Origin: Chrysaora quinquecirrha
Lineage: Eukaryota > Cnidaria > Scyphozoa > Semaeostomeae > Pelagiidae
Length of the DNA: 64,000 nucleotides
Reading direction: 5' to 3'
Assembly (NCBI GenBank): GCA_014526335.1
Contig: JACTAT010000039.1
Coordinates: 2,543,176 to 2,607,175, forward strand
Positions 18,901 through 31,000 of the stretch are shown here, piece after piece. The number at the start of each line of letters is the position of its first letter. The stretch's first letter is position 1. Under the pieces are notes generated by a model. The model saw only the letters and a list, made by a program, of their open reading frames with translations. It had not been told where the DNA came from and ran no database searches. The translations under genes and the position numbers were made by a program.

Positions 18901-21857
18901 GTCGATAACCTCTCGCATATATAGCTACTACGAGACGACGAACGTACGAGACGGTCTACAGTCGATAGCCAATCGATAGACTTTCCCATAGATACTACGA
19001 GAAGTAGTTTGTGCAAGACGGTCTACCATCGATAGCTTGTGCATAGCCCCTCGCAGCGATACGCGCGAGACGGTATACCGTCATTGATAGCCTCTCACAT
19101 AAGATCTGCGAAACGTCGAACTTTCCCTTTTTGGAGAATGGGAAATGTGAAATGTCGTGAAAATTGATTTCTTGGACATTTTTTGAACACAAGAAGAAAG
19201 CAAAAAAATCTTTTTTAACTAACCTGGTGCAGCACACAAATCTAGAATCACTTCATCTCTCTTTAGTTCGAGATTATGTCCGACCAACACTGACGGAAGG
19301 TTCTGAGCAAAATATACTTCATTATTGAGCTCATCAAATGACGGTAATCCAAATAATGATTCTGTCATATCCAATGCTACACCCCTGAAAATGCAAGTAG
19401 AAAACATTTATTATTTGACTTATTTTTTGAGCAGGAAGAGGTTTCTTAGAAAGACAGACTACTGTAGGGGATTTATAGAGTAATAAAAACTTCTCTTAAA
19501 GAGAACGGTATGCTCAGTCAGTATGGGTCTTATTAGGGTCAGCTTTTGATAACTGTTGATGGTTAATAGGTACATTCATTTCTTACTGTCACAAGGTGGG
19601 GATTTTGTGCCTAGCATGCAGTGGGATAGGTCATGACGAGTAAATAATTAACAACTTGCTTGGCTTCTATAGTTTTGTAGAATTTAATGTGCTCTTTTCC
19701 TGATTTAATGTTTGCATGCTCAGATGCTCTCTGGAATTATGCAGCGTTGGCAATCATTGAATCATAAGCATTTTTATGAGAAATGAAATGAGTTCAAACA
19801 TTTAATAGAAACCAGGATTATGCTTTAATACCTTTCCTACAAAAGGCTGGAATGAGATGTGTGGCATTTTGATCATTGAAGAGGTAATACCCTTCCTATT
19901 TTTCAGATAACAGTCTGCAAGGAGAGAAATGCACGACACTTACATAGGTGGTGTGGTGCAGTCCTTGAAAAGCTCATCTCTGCTCATCACAGCTCTTCCA
20001 TTTCCTACAAAATATTTTCTTCCAGAATAGACTTTTGTGTATCCTTTTCTACACTTTGCATCAAGATCAGCATAAACTGCAACCAAATCACCTTTCTTCA
20101 TACCTGAAACAAAGCAAAGTATACAGTATTAGATTTGAAATTGCTGCTTATCATGACAAGCCTTTGATATGTATCTGGGCAATGTTTCGGGAGGGATCCC
20201 TGTCCCATCATTAGTCTCCCATCAAAGTAGGAAGTATTGAAAATGTAAGAAATGAAAATGAAATGAAGAGAATGAAATAAGCCAATGACTGGAATACAGT
20301 ATCTTTTACCTGATGGTGTCCCCATAACTCCAGGTGCAAAAACATGAGCCCCACGTAACACAGCTACCCCACAAAGCTCTCCAACAATGACTTCTTCCTT
20401 TGCAGGAGAAATTTTCTTTCCGTCACTGACTGGTGTCACTATAAGAATGTCTTGAACCTTGTCATGTAGAGAGACGTTTAACTTCTGGCTTGAGCTGGCA
20501 TACTTCCTTGAATAGCGAGAAAGATATTAGAATTGCGATAAACAACGGAAACATTTCGGGTATGCTTAAAAGCTTTTTTCGTCTAACACCCTTCAGAGTA
20601 TAAACGTCAGAAACAGCCTAAATCAAATGACTAAGGCAAGATTTATACCCAGATGAGGATCAATCTTGTAATGCCAGATTTGAAAGTTTGCCTTGTTTGG
20701 CAGATAGATCTGTCCTGAAACTTACTAATGGGGTATAACAATAAACTTATTTTTATGAATAATTGTCTTATTGTTCTAAACAATTGACCTATTGTTTTAA
20801 ACAATTGATCTATTGCTTTAAGCAATTGACACATTGTTTTAATTAACTGACCTACTGTTTTAAACAATTGACCTATGCAATCCAAGATGCCACAGTGAAA
20901 CTTTCCGATCTGAGTGTAATATACTCACCTGTTAAGAAGTCTTTGTAGCGAGTCTTTTGCTGACACTGCATTTTCTTCCAGAGTGTTGACTCTCAAAACA
21001 GAAATAATGGGAGGGACTGATAACACGGAGCATATCCTTTGGTACAGTTCCTGCAAAAAAAAGGGAAACATGTGACTGGCATAGATGTTTTAGAAAAACA
21101 TTAGTCTTGGATGCCAGGGTACATTCCATGGAGCCTATGCCTGAGATATCTGGTGCAGAGTTTGAAACTTTATAGTGCGCTTGCTGGATCTTTTTTAAAA
21201 CAAAAGCCTAGACTATTATTTCAATTATAAAACAATAGATTTGTTGTTTCTTGTTGTTGTTTAGACTTCTTGGGGTGACATCCAATTTGGTTGGCCTATT
21301 GTCCGGCATGGCAGTAACCCACACTGCAGAGTTGGGCACTTGCACACTCAAATTTTGCAATAGAACAATAGGTTAACCGTAGAATAGAACAATAAAATGG
21401 GGCTCTTGCACACCCAAGATCTCATTGAAAAAGCCATATTCTGCAAACGGTAACACGGAATGTACCCAGGCTGGGATGATATCTTTCGATTACGGATGAA
21501 CAATAGGTCTATTGTTTCTTTTGTATGAAGTCAGGCTTTGGTGTGTTTTCCAACATTGGCAATAACATGGAATGTACTTTGGAAGGTTGCATGCAAATGA
21601 AGAACATTGAAATTGTCGGCTAGCTAGGTTTGGTGTAAGATAAGGAGTTTTTGTGGTTAGGGGTACCTACACTACACCTAGTTTTGGGGGGTTACACCTA
21701 GTTTTTGGGGGTACATCTACGGCCTACGGGGTGCATCCGGTAGTACCTTTTCTTGTCGTATCTCGTTTTTCAGCCCCTTATATGCATTTTTCAAAGCAAA
21801 GAATACACTTTCTGACAGATGGCAAGTAGAATCGACTTTTTCTGCAGCATTTTCCAT
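15988..21857 (-). CDS. NSUN6: NSUN6-like RNA cytosine-C5 methyltransferase, 3' end lost in gap
   Basis: Exons in gene order (high to low): 21857-21747 (ATG), 21050-20929, 20506-20310, 20103-19944, 19384-19224, 18512-18472, 18379-18250, 17616-17450, 17012-16888, then 16123 into the gap. Phases of the first nine agree. Exon 2 has LRVNTLEEN, as in the family's N-terminal VRVNT. Exons 3-4 encode the PUA region (AVLRGAHVFAPGV, MKKGDLVAVYADLDAKC). The Rossmann-fold methyltransferase follows: LDLCAAPGGKTTHVA (SAM site), VIAIDKSKSKV, motif IV DPPCSALGQRP and motif VI YSTCTLTVSENENQV, with both catalytic cysteines present. The last visible exon has VQRFDP, also present in NSUN6. Human NSUN6 methylates C72 of certain tRNAs and some mRNA sites. 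The exon 9 to exon 10 phases do not match directly, so a microexon may be missing. It shares a promoter region with DBNL. Confidence 0.92.
16135..16887. other. NSUN6 intron; no recognised feature
   Basis: A GGGCTA-rich stretch at 16203-16275 (GGGCTAGGGCT, GATTAGGGTCGTTAGGGC) is locally repetitive. The opposing ORFs at 16342-16630 show no family resemblance. A short coding piece that would reconcile exon phases may hide here. Confidence 0.4.
17076..17395. repeat. Dispersed repeat, about 320 bp, copy 2
   Basis: It matches 11502-11835 by shared ordered words (GGGTACGGGTATGT, GCCCATATGG, TTCTCTAAACATGG, GAATAGTGTTAAA). It lies in the intron between NSUN6 exons 16888-17012 and 17450-17616. Confidence 0.65.
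18540..19110. repeat. CpG-rich degenerate tandem repeat in an NSUN6 intron
   Basis: Diverged units of about 80-100 bp share GAGACGGTCTACCGTCGAT, CGATAGCCAATCGATAG, CCTCTCACATAGATACTA and CGTACGAGACG. CpG is conspicuously frequent, against a CpG-poor AT-rich surround. Many words are short palindromes (CGATCG-, TCGATA/TATCGA-like, GTACGTAC). The open frames across it (18496-18741, 18718-18918) follow from low stop density and are not genes. Confidence 0.8.
20512..20665. repeat. GCGATAAACA-family repeat, truncated copy
   Basis: GCGATAAACAACGGAAACAT, TTTCGGGTATGCTTAAAAGC and TTTTTTCGTCTAACACCCTTC parallel the left half of the hairpin repeat at 54000-54168. It begins only a few bases upstream (minus-strand sense) of the NSUN6 exon ending at 20506, so it provides part of that exon's acceptor context. 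Confidence 0.65.
20752..20878. repeat. About 20-bp tandem repeat, six units
   Basis: Units of the form CTATTGTTTTAAACAATTGA are repeated about six times with substitutions. Each contains a palindromic AACAATTG core. An open frame on the minus strand reads a repeating GQLFKTI-like peptide only because of the periodicity. It is in an NSUN6 intron. Confidence 0.8.
21321..21460. repeat. AACAATAG-family repeat copy
   Basis: The order ACTGCAGAGTTGGGCACTTG, CACACTCAAATTTTGCAATA, GAATAGAACAATA, TTGCACACCCAAGATCTCAT and CCATATTCTGCAAACGG matches 1591-1745. It is in NSUN6 intron 1. Confidence 0.65.
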
Positions 21858-22065
21858 TTTAATTTGAATTATTTCGGATCTCCAAGAAGCATCCAACCAG
21901 CGCCATTTTCTTCCGTCGCCAAAAGTTTTTGAAATCTCATTTCATTGAATTGAATTGTCTCAGTTTCACATCGAGACAAGAAGAGGAAATGTTTGTAAGG
22001 AGCTTCTTGCTTCCTTATTTGAAGTGAACGGTTGCAAGTTTTTCTGGGGCCAAAACCTCTAAATT
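21858..22065. promoter_or_regulatory. Putative bidirectional promoter between NSUN6 and DBNL
   Basis: The start codons of two divergent, well-supported genes are only 208 bp apart (NSUN6 ATG at 21857 minus, DBNL ATG at 22066 plus). Both 5' UTRs and any core promoter must fit here unless upstream non-coding exons exist. No TATA box is obvious. A broad shared promoter is inferred. Confidence 0.6.
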
Positions 22066-25003
22066 ATGTCTCGAATAAACCTAAATAAGTATAAGGCTGA
22101 GCTGGAAAAGGCATGGGCAGATTTACACAAACCAGACTCTAAAAATGATTGGTAAGATCGTTTTATAATTTTGAGGTTTAGGTTCTTTTTGCGTCAAGCA
22201 AGGAAGGCGAGGACTCTGGTGCCTGGGTAGGCCGGGCGGGGAAGGGGAGGATATAGCAGAATTTTAGTTTCTATTTTATACTTTTTTATAGTATCTTTAG
22301 TGTCAGTTTCATGTCAAACATTTTATCTTTCCAGGGTAGTTTTTGGCTATGAAGGAAAAACATTTGACTTAAAAATTGTTGGAACTGGAGGTATGATTAT
22401 GAGGATTCATAGACAGGCATGAAAACAAACCCCAGGGGTTCTTCCAGAAAACAAAAAAACAAAAAAAAAAAAAAAATTTTGTTTACTAAGCTAATATTTT
22501 TCCTGTTAATAATTTTTATTTTTATGACACTGATGTTAAGCTTCTTTTTAGAAGGCAATCAGTATACTGGTAAATAAATAAATATATAAATAAAACAGGG
22601 TACAGAGCCTCCATGGGGTAAAAAGAAGACCGAAATGAAGACTCACATGAGATATCATAAAGTGCAAATCCAAAAAGAAATGTGGACTAAAGCAGCAGTC
22701 ATATATACTGATGTCATTATTTGGGTCTTTGACGGAATCTTTTGTGCGGAATACCCGGGTGATTGCTCAAGGCCACTGAGAATTGCATTTGAAATAAAAA
22801 ATTGACCGTAAAAGCGCGCTACTGCCATTAAAATATGAACTGATATCTCTTGAAAATTTACCCAAATTTTTAAAATGACACCTGAATATTTCCGAAAATC
22901 AGCAAAAAGGATACTCAAAAAGATATCCAAAGTTGGCAAAACCCTGGTACCTCAATGAGCTACCTAAACCATGGAAAAACTTCTCGGGGAAAAAACCCAC
23001 GCTTTTCTTATTTTAGCTGACTTAATTTCATTTTTTTGATTTGCTAATTGTGTAAAATACTGTAGTATATTAATTGTTGCAATGGTTATTACAGTATCAT
23101 TTCTTTTATTTTACAGAGGATGGCTTTGAAGAGATGGTTGAAGATTTAAGTGATGGTAAAATTTTGTATGCTGGATGCAGAGTTAATGATCCAAATACAA
23201 ACTTACCAAAGATTGTCTTTGTAAACTGGGTAAGCATGGAAGATTGTAAACTGTCTAATTTTTCTATCATAGATGATCTATTCTTCTACCTTACACCTAT
23301 GATTTCAGCCAAGGGTTCTAAGCAAGGGGGGTGTCAGAGTGGAAGCCCCCTGCCCTTCTAAAAATTGCCAAATTCTTTAATTTTGCTGTTGTCTACCCCA
23401 AATGTGTTGCTTCTGTGTTGCATCTGTGTTGCTTCTGTGTTGCTTCCTCCCTCTGTGTTGCTTCTGGCAACCCTGATTTCGGCTGAGTGTTTGCCTTAGT
23501 CTGTCAAAACATAGCAGCTCAAAGCAATTTAGTCTATTTGGGAACCAATACTGTCAGCAATCCTCCTTAGATACCTCAATGGATGAAGGGAAAAGTGTGT
23601 GGTCCAAAAAATTAGGGCACAGTTTTGAGGAAAAACAAAGACATATCCAAGATGATTTTACATCAGACTAAACCTGGATACTTACACCCTATCTTGGCAG
23701 TGATTAGAGGAGCAACTATCCCCTGTTCCCCCCTTGGCTATACCATTGCTGTTGCATCATTTCATTTAGATAATATCAGCTGGAAATCTGAATATTCAAG
23801 TTGCTTGTTTTATTTTGCAGCAAGGTGAAGGTGTGCCTACAAACGTCAAAGGAACATGTGCAAATCATATCAGAGATGTCACAAATCTTTTTAGGGTAAG
23901 TTGAAATTTTGTTAATGAAATGTCTTTGAGTGATACATAACTTCAAAGAAACAATAGTATCACTAAACAATGGTAGCAATAAACAACAGAAACATTTTTG
24001 GTCATACCTTTTCTGTCTAACACTTCTGAGAGTAAGTAGCAGACCAAAAAAAATGACTTTGAGAGAATTCATGCCCAGATGATGCAGATTGAAAATCCAC
24101 CAATAGGAAAACTGAAGTTGAATTGGTTTTGTATTTTGAACAGCAATCAACTTGTGGGATACGAATGGGAGATCAATTGAAGAGTACAAGTGATACAAGG
24201 ACCTGTCAACACAGAATAAGCAATTTGCTATGATGTGGGCAGATTCCTAAACCCCTAATGAAAAAAAGATCTTAATTTAAAATTCAGTTTTAATATTTTT
24301 TGAAATTGGCTTTCAGGGTGCTCATGTTACTGTAAATGCAAGATCAGAAGATGATCTTGATTATGATGCTGTACTTGAAAAAGTGAAAAAGTCCTCTGGT
24401 TCCAATTATAGTTTTCACAAAGAAAAACCAAAACCAGCAGAAAAGATTAAACCAGTCGTAAGTAATTTAAACTGCTTATCACACTTACTTTGCTTTTATA
24501 TAATGTAGTTCCTTCCCTTAATCAAAATTATCACTTTTAATGTCACTAAATTTTGCATGCTCAAATCCCCTGTTTTTTCTTTGACTGTTCCCTATCTGTG
24601 AAGCTTCTGTGTATCTGATGTTTGTACATAAGCTTATCACCCTTATCTGAGCTTACCTGTAAATGAAATACAGACAACTGCCTGACTTCTTGCATGTGGC
24701 ATAACATAGTGTTGTAAACTGAAAAGTTTTGGAAACCTTTTCAAAAAGAATAAATAAAATACAATTCATTTTTAAGGGTGCAGTTTACAAGAAGATAAAC
24801 CCAGAAGCTGAGATAAATACAAACAAACGAGATGCATTCTGGAGTAAGCAGGAGGTCAGTTAGCAAAGTATTTATATTTAAAGATAGCGATGTAGCATAA
24901 TGTTTAACTGATTGATTGATTGGCTGATTCATTGCTAGATTGATTAGTTGATTGATTGGTTTATTGATTGATTGATTGATTATTTGATTGGTTGGTTAAT
25001 TGG

Positions 25004-25036
<33 letters not shown>

Positions 25037-28000
25037 GCTTTGATTGATTGGTTGATTGGTTGAATGATTGATTCTTTGATTGATTGGTTGATTGGTTGAT
25101 TGATTGATTCTTTGATTGATTGGTTGATTGGTTGAATGATTGATTGGTTGATTGTTCAATTGATTAGTTGGTTGCCTGATAGATTGATTGATGGACTGAT
25201 TGATTGACTAGCTGATTTTTTTTATGCGAGTGATTTCATTGCTTTGTGGTTGTTTGGCTGTTTGGTTTATTTCGTGATTTGTTTGTTGTTTTGATGGATT
25301 GATTAGCTTGTTGATTGGCTTATTGATCTGAATTGAACTGGTCTCATCTCATCTTTACTCTTTCTGGCTCTTTTCGATTTGATATATAGTTTGAAATGAT
25401 TCTTTTCTATCTTTCTATCTTCTGAACACGAGTCAGGATATTACTGAGTGAGTAATTGTACTTTGCTCCTATTTCATGAGCACCAACCTCGAGAAGTTTT
25501 TTTTTTACGATAGAAAGACGAAAAGACGCGACTTGAGCAAGAAAAAATAAGAATTCAAAAAGAAAGGGAAGAAGAGGATCGCAAACGAAGAGAACGAGAA
25601 GTAAGTTTCTCAGATCCCCTCACTTAAGTTTCTTGCTTATTACGAATTGCTAAATCGAAAGCCAAAGAACTTTATCTATAATCATTCCGCTTTCACTTTT
25701 TTTGTTAAAACACTTTGATTCATTTTCAGCCTGCCTGTTTCATGTGTTTATGTAGCAATAGTTTAGCATCTTATCACCTTTTACTCGACTCAAAGAATGT
25801 CCAAAATACGTTCTCGAAGATAGCGAAAAGTTGACGCTATTTTCAGTCCGGGGTTACTTGTAAAGGTCTTTCTTACAATAAAAGCGTGTAAAAGGGGTTT
25901 AGGTCTATTGTTTTAAAGTCACTGATAAAAAGATCTTGTTTTATTGAAAAATAAAGAAAATATTATGAAGTGTGTTATGCAGTGTAGTTAGACTGATTAC
26001 CTGAGTCCCAGTTATCGCTCATGAGGCCGAGGCTAGAACTTGAAGGAGATCGCTCAAACTGGTTGTTTGAGCGTCCATCAATTCAATTCAATAGCGAATC
26101 TACGACTCAGGTAATCAGTCTACAGTGTAGTTTATCTTTACTTAAACAGGCAAAAGAGGCGACAGTTCGAGAAGAGGCTATCCGTGAAAGATCAAGATCG
26201 ATCGACCAGCAAAGGTATTTTGGTTTTATGTGCTTGAAATAGTATGGAAACTGCAAACAATATTCCTTCAGGACGTCCAGTTTGCAAGGTGCACCAAACA
26301 GACAGGCATAGCTTTGTCCCACAAATGTTGCTGTACAATGTTTGGAAAAAAATAAAAAACGTTGTCCATTTCTCGCAAGTAAAAGCATTTTTGAAGCAAT
26401 TTTTGGTCAAACTTTCAATCATTTTGTTTGAGAGGCAAATTTCAAATGTTTGAAGAACAATGCTTAGCACATTTAAAATGTCTGACAAACAATGTTTGAT
26501 CATTTCACCAGGGCCTTTAAACTTTAAGAAAGAACTATTGTTTGAGAGCTACTAATGTCACTTTTTTTTGCATTACAGAGCAGCAAATAGAGCATTGGAA
26601 CAGAAGCGAAAAGAAGAAGAAAAGAAAAAGTATGAAGAAACTCTCAAAGATGCAGAACGAGATGATCAAGAATTCAGAAGCAGATCTGATTCAGAAAGAA
26701 GAAGAAGATTACAGGTTTGAGATATTATAATTGTTGCGAGAAACCTAGACAAGACAGAAGGTAGCTTGCGTGCAGACTCATAACTCTTATCTCATAACTA
26801 TTCTACGCTTTTGACGAGAAAGAATTGAGTCTGCTTGCAGGTTACATGGGATGAAGGAAAGGAGACAAGGTCAATATTTTTGTTTTGCGTTTGAAGGCTT
26901 CTGTACTCGTTCCCAATTAGAGACCATATTCCAGAGGGAAGTAGTTCTAAGAATGGTGTACAACAAGGATCAGTCTTAATTTTTATGCTAGAATGCTTTT
27001 TCATTCAAATGTATAAATGTTAACCATTTTATTCCTAAAAAATGGTGTACTCCAAGGATCTTTTCTTCGACCTTTTCTGCAGCAACGCTTTTTCGTTGAT
27101 CTGTTAATGATTCCTTTTTCTGAGAATGGTGTTCTTTAAGGATCTAGCGTAAAACCTTTTCTGTTGAAAATTCGTTCAGGCTGATCAAAAACCTTTCCTG
27201 CTCAAATGGGTTTCATTGATCTATAATGTTAACGATTCCTTTTACTGAGAATGTTCTCCTTAAATGATCTATTCTAACTCCTTTTCTGTTGAAAAGTCAT
27301 TTCAGGATCTGGTCTAAAATCTTTCTTACTTAATAGCATTCTCATTTATCTCTGATGTTTTTGAGGTGTTGTGGCATCGTGGTCTTATCCAGCTAACTCG
27401 TGATGTCACGAAAGCGTGACAGCCCATGGCTTCTTTTAAGGGGATAAAACTAGGGGGCAAAAATGTAAGGGGACTTATTGTTCTATTGTATTATTTTTAG
27501 CGCTTTCTTTCACAGTGCAAGTCCAGTCTTGGCAAATCATTCTTCTCTTAGCCTTTTTGTCACGAATTCATGCGCAAAACCAGTCGTGCAAAGCTGGAGA
27601 AATAACAAGGGAGCATCTCTACCTCAGTTAATAATTTATACCGTACAAGTTACACTTATGCTACAACTGGCTGTAAATGCGCGGAAGGCGTACAGTGCAC
27701 CAGAGATGTTCGTAATTAGGGGGTCCTGGGGCATGTTCCCCAGAAAATTTTCAAAATACAACCTCGAGATTGGCCTAGATTGGCTTTTCTTGTCAGTTTT
27801 CTTTTGAAAGGACATTGTACTAGGGGGGCAACTTTATGATTCTAGGTGGGCAATGATAGGGACTGGGGGGGGGCTATGCCGCCCTAGTTACTATGTTAAA
27901 AGAGGCCCTGTGACAGCCAGGTTAAAGGTTTTGTTAGTTCATCTACTTCTAAGAACCTAGCGTCTGACGCTAAAACATAATTCTACCTTCACCAAACTTT

Positions 28001-31000
28001 GAAATTTCTTTTTCTGAGATTGGTGTACTACAATGTTCTAATTCTTTGACATTATCTACTCGAAGGCTTATGATCTTTTTTAGCTATTCTCTTTTTGAGA
28101 ATGGTGTACTACAATGTTCTAATTCTTTGACATTATCTACTCGAAGGCTTATGATCTTTTTTAGCTATTCTTTTTTTGAGAATGGTGTACTACAATGTTC
28201 TAATTCTTTGACATTATCTACTCGAAGGCTTATGATCTTTTTTAGCTATTCTTTTTTTGAGAATGGTGTACTACAAGGATTGAGGCTTAAACTGTTTCTT
28301 CCCGAAAACTTTTAGTTTGATCATAAAAGTAAATAATTCTTTTTCTGAGAATGGTGTACTACAGATCTAATCTTGGCGTACTGCAAAGATCTGGTCTTTA
28401 TCCTTTTCTGCCCAAAAGCTTTTTCTTTGGTCTGTGATTGTAATCATTCCTATGGTGTACTACAAGGATCTTAATTAGAACCTTTTCTTTTCAATAGCGT
28501 TTTCATCGATCTTTAACCATTCATCTCAAAATCATGCAGCTAATTATTTGCGTGGCCTAATTTTCTAATTTTCTCAGTAGTTGTTTTTTCAAGTATTTTA
28601 TGAGATTCTCTTTAAGCAGCTGCCATTTTAATGAAATGTTGATTCGTTTGAATTGATATTTGCACGTTGTGTTATAAATCAGCAAATATATTTACTGCTC
28701 TTGACGCTATCTAAATATCATAAGTCATTTCATGAGTATCCGTTGCTTGTTGTCATGTAAATATGATGCTCAAATATTTTGCTCTAAAGCAAATCTTTTT
28801 TGACAGAGTTATCGATATGAAAGCCTTGAAATGTCTTCGTTTGCATTCTCCCATCTTTTGTTTGAGGGATCATCGTCATGTGGAGGAATTTGTCCCTGAC
28901 GAGTCGCAAAAAAGGACTTTTTGCTTAAAAACCGTTTTAATGGGGTACTTATAAAGAGATTTCACTTATGACCTACTTCTCCAACTGGCAAAAGTCCTTT
29001 GATTTCATAAAACCTTTAAAAACTCCTAGTGTGTTATGGAAACATTGGAAGTTTCTAATACGTAATTTAATCCTTTAACCTGAACTTCTATGCGCTTATT
29101 GCAGTTGGAAATCTGCTTTTTTATCGTAATGTTTGCATGTTTCCAAGTCATGGTAGACAATTCTTTGCCTTCCACAAGACTCATGTCTTGTTACGATGCT
29201 ATTTGAGACCGGTGGTTTGCTTCAGGATTTCCATTAGAAACAACAAGATTTCCAGAGATTTTTTGTGGGTCCAAGATCCCTAGTAACAAGTTATTATTTG
29301 TAGAATGTGTGTGAAATTTTAGCTATAAAATTCTTTCCTTTGGTCAATAAACTTTTGGCTTCCACAAGAGTCCTGTCTTGGCCCATTACTATTGGCATTC
29401 TGCTGTACCTAAACTTTTGTGCTATTACAATAGATTTCGAGAGACTTCTTTCAGAATTCTTGCGTAGCTAAGAGTTTTCTAGAATGTTTGCGAGATGCTG
29501 CCTTAGTAACTTCAACTTGAGCTTGTTCAACCGGATAACTTGTGCCTTCCACAAGAGTCCTGGCCTGGCACAATACTACTTATTTTTGTTTGCAAATGAT
29601 GACGTCATTCATTCGAGCAAGGAAGAGACTTTCCCATCGCGAAAATTGTTATTAATTAGCTCATGTTTCGAAAAGAAATTACTCAACTAACCAGAATTAG
29701 AATTGATGACTATTTGCGTGGGAAGTTGAGTGATTCTTCCAAGTTCCTCAATATTTCATTGCGAAGGTACAAAAACGCGAAACACGAGGAAGTTTTTGCC
29801 CTGTTGAGGATTTCTTCCTTTCCTCTTCACCTGTATTTTTTTCTCATAAATATTGTTTCAGTATGGTCGCAGGTGCTACAAGACGCTAAAATAAAACAAA
29901 ACATTCTAAAATTTATGTTTACATATGTTTGTAAAAAGACTAAATTAGTTTTACAGTATGTAGTTTCAACAACTGTTTTATACTACACAAATACCAATAT
30001 GCTTTCAGGGTGATCTGGGGGTGATCTCTACTGTTTTTTTTTTTTATGAATTCAGAGGTTTCTCAGACTGAAAAAGGGGTTCACTGGTATCCAAAGAGTC
30101 CAACAAGAAAATTGTAGATGATTTTTAATAAGCAAGTGCTCAATAAGCAACTAGGGCTGAACTGGCCTTGACATTAAGCAACTTGAGGGCTCAATTGAAT
30201 AACAGTACTGTAAGCAACTAAGAAGTCAAACAACCAAGCTTATTCTCTTTCTTGTGTTAGGAAATTGTTCTTCGTTCTTATGTTTTGCACGTTGAAGTTC
30301 GTTAGCTAACGTTTTTCCACTTACTGTCTCCCAAAAGTCATGTTGTAGGCCTAACAGATGACGATTTTGACCCGCGAAGTCAGGGGTTGTTAGTAGGTAC
30401 AAAAAATTTTAAGCAACGTTTTAGTAAGCAACTTTGAGGGCTGAAATGTTTATAATTTTAAGCAACTTTGAGGGCTGGACCGCTGGACGAAAGTCAAGTT
30501 GCTTATTAAAAAAAAGTGTATGAACGCAATTTTCCTTTCAAACGCCCCCTTTTCAAGAAATTGTTTAACACGCCCGAAACATAAAGCTGTAGACAGTAAA
30601 ATAAAGCCTTTTTCTGTGAATTTCAACGCATTTTTCTGTGATTTTAAAAATAAATTTCCCTTGTTCCTCTTTCTCCAACAGACGCCCCCTAATAATCTAA
30701 AGTATAAAATAAGCGCCCAGGCCAATTCCATTTGGTTTTCTTGGAGCAACTACAATATTTAACAAATTTTCAATATTCTTCTTCGATGTGATGTTGCCCC
30801 CCTGTTTGTTCTATAAAAGCGTCGATGCCCTTTTATTAATATTCTTTTGTGTTGAGATTCGAGAAATGATTAAAACTCTTTGTTTATAGATCAACAGCGT
30901 CATGTCAAAATTAATTTGTTAAAACAGAGTTGTTTGCTATTAATTTCTTCTACCCGCTAGTTTTTGACAGGAGAAGAGAAATGTTTGTTTTGTTGACAAC

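Larger units (their letters stand above)
26940..28520. repeat. Degenerate tandem array with reverse-transcriptase-like motif in each unit (DBNL intron 9)
   Basis: The word GAGAATGGTGTACTACAAGG and variants recur about every 80-100 bp (near 26951, 27041, 27125, 28015, 28098, 28180, 28262, 28345 and 28450). The three units at about 28013-28262 are almost identical (82-83 bp). Read in the GGT frame, units give [55 protein letters not shown] and GVLQGS*LEPFL. This resembles the GxPQGSxLxPxLF motif of non-LTR reverse transcriptases. A SINE splits the array. The second copy is at about 41690-43270. Confidence 0.65.

Noticed and set aside
18496..18918. Open frames across the CpG-rich block
   Set aside because: Arginine/serine-rich frames on both strands follow the tandem repeat, with no start context or splice sites that fit NSUN6.
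20643..20885. 80-residue frame with repeated GQLFKTI
   Set aside because: Produced by the 20-bp tandem repeat in an NSUN6 intron.
27426..27905. A functional venom-type peptide gene
   Set aside because: The cysteine segment and the leader are in different frames, stops intervene, and there is no family match beyond a loose cysteine pattern.
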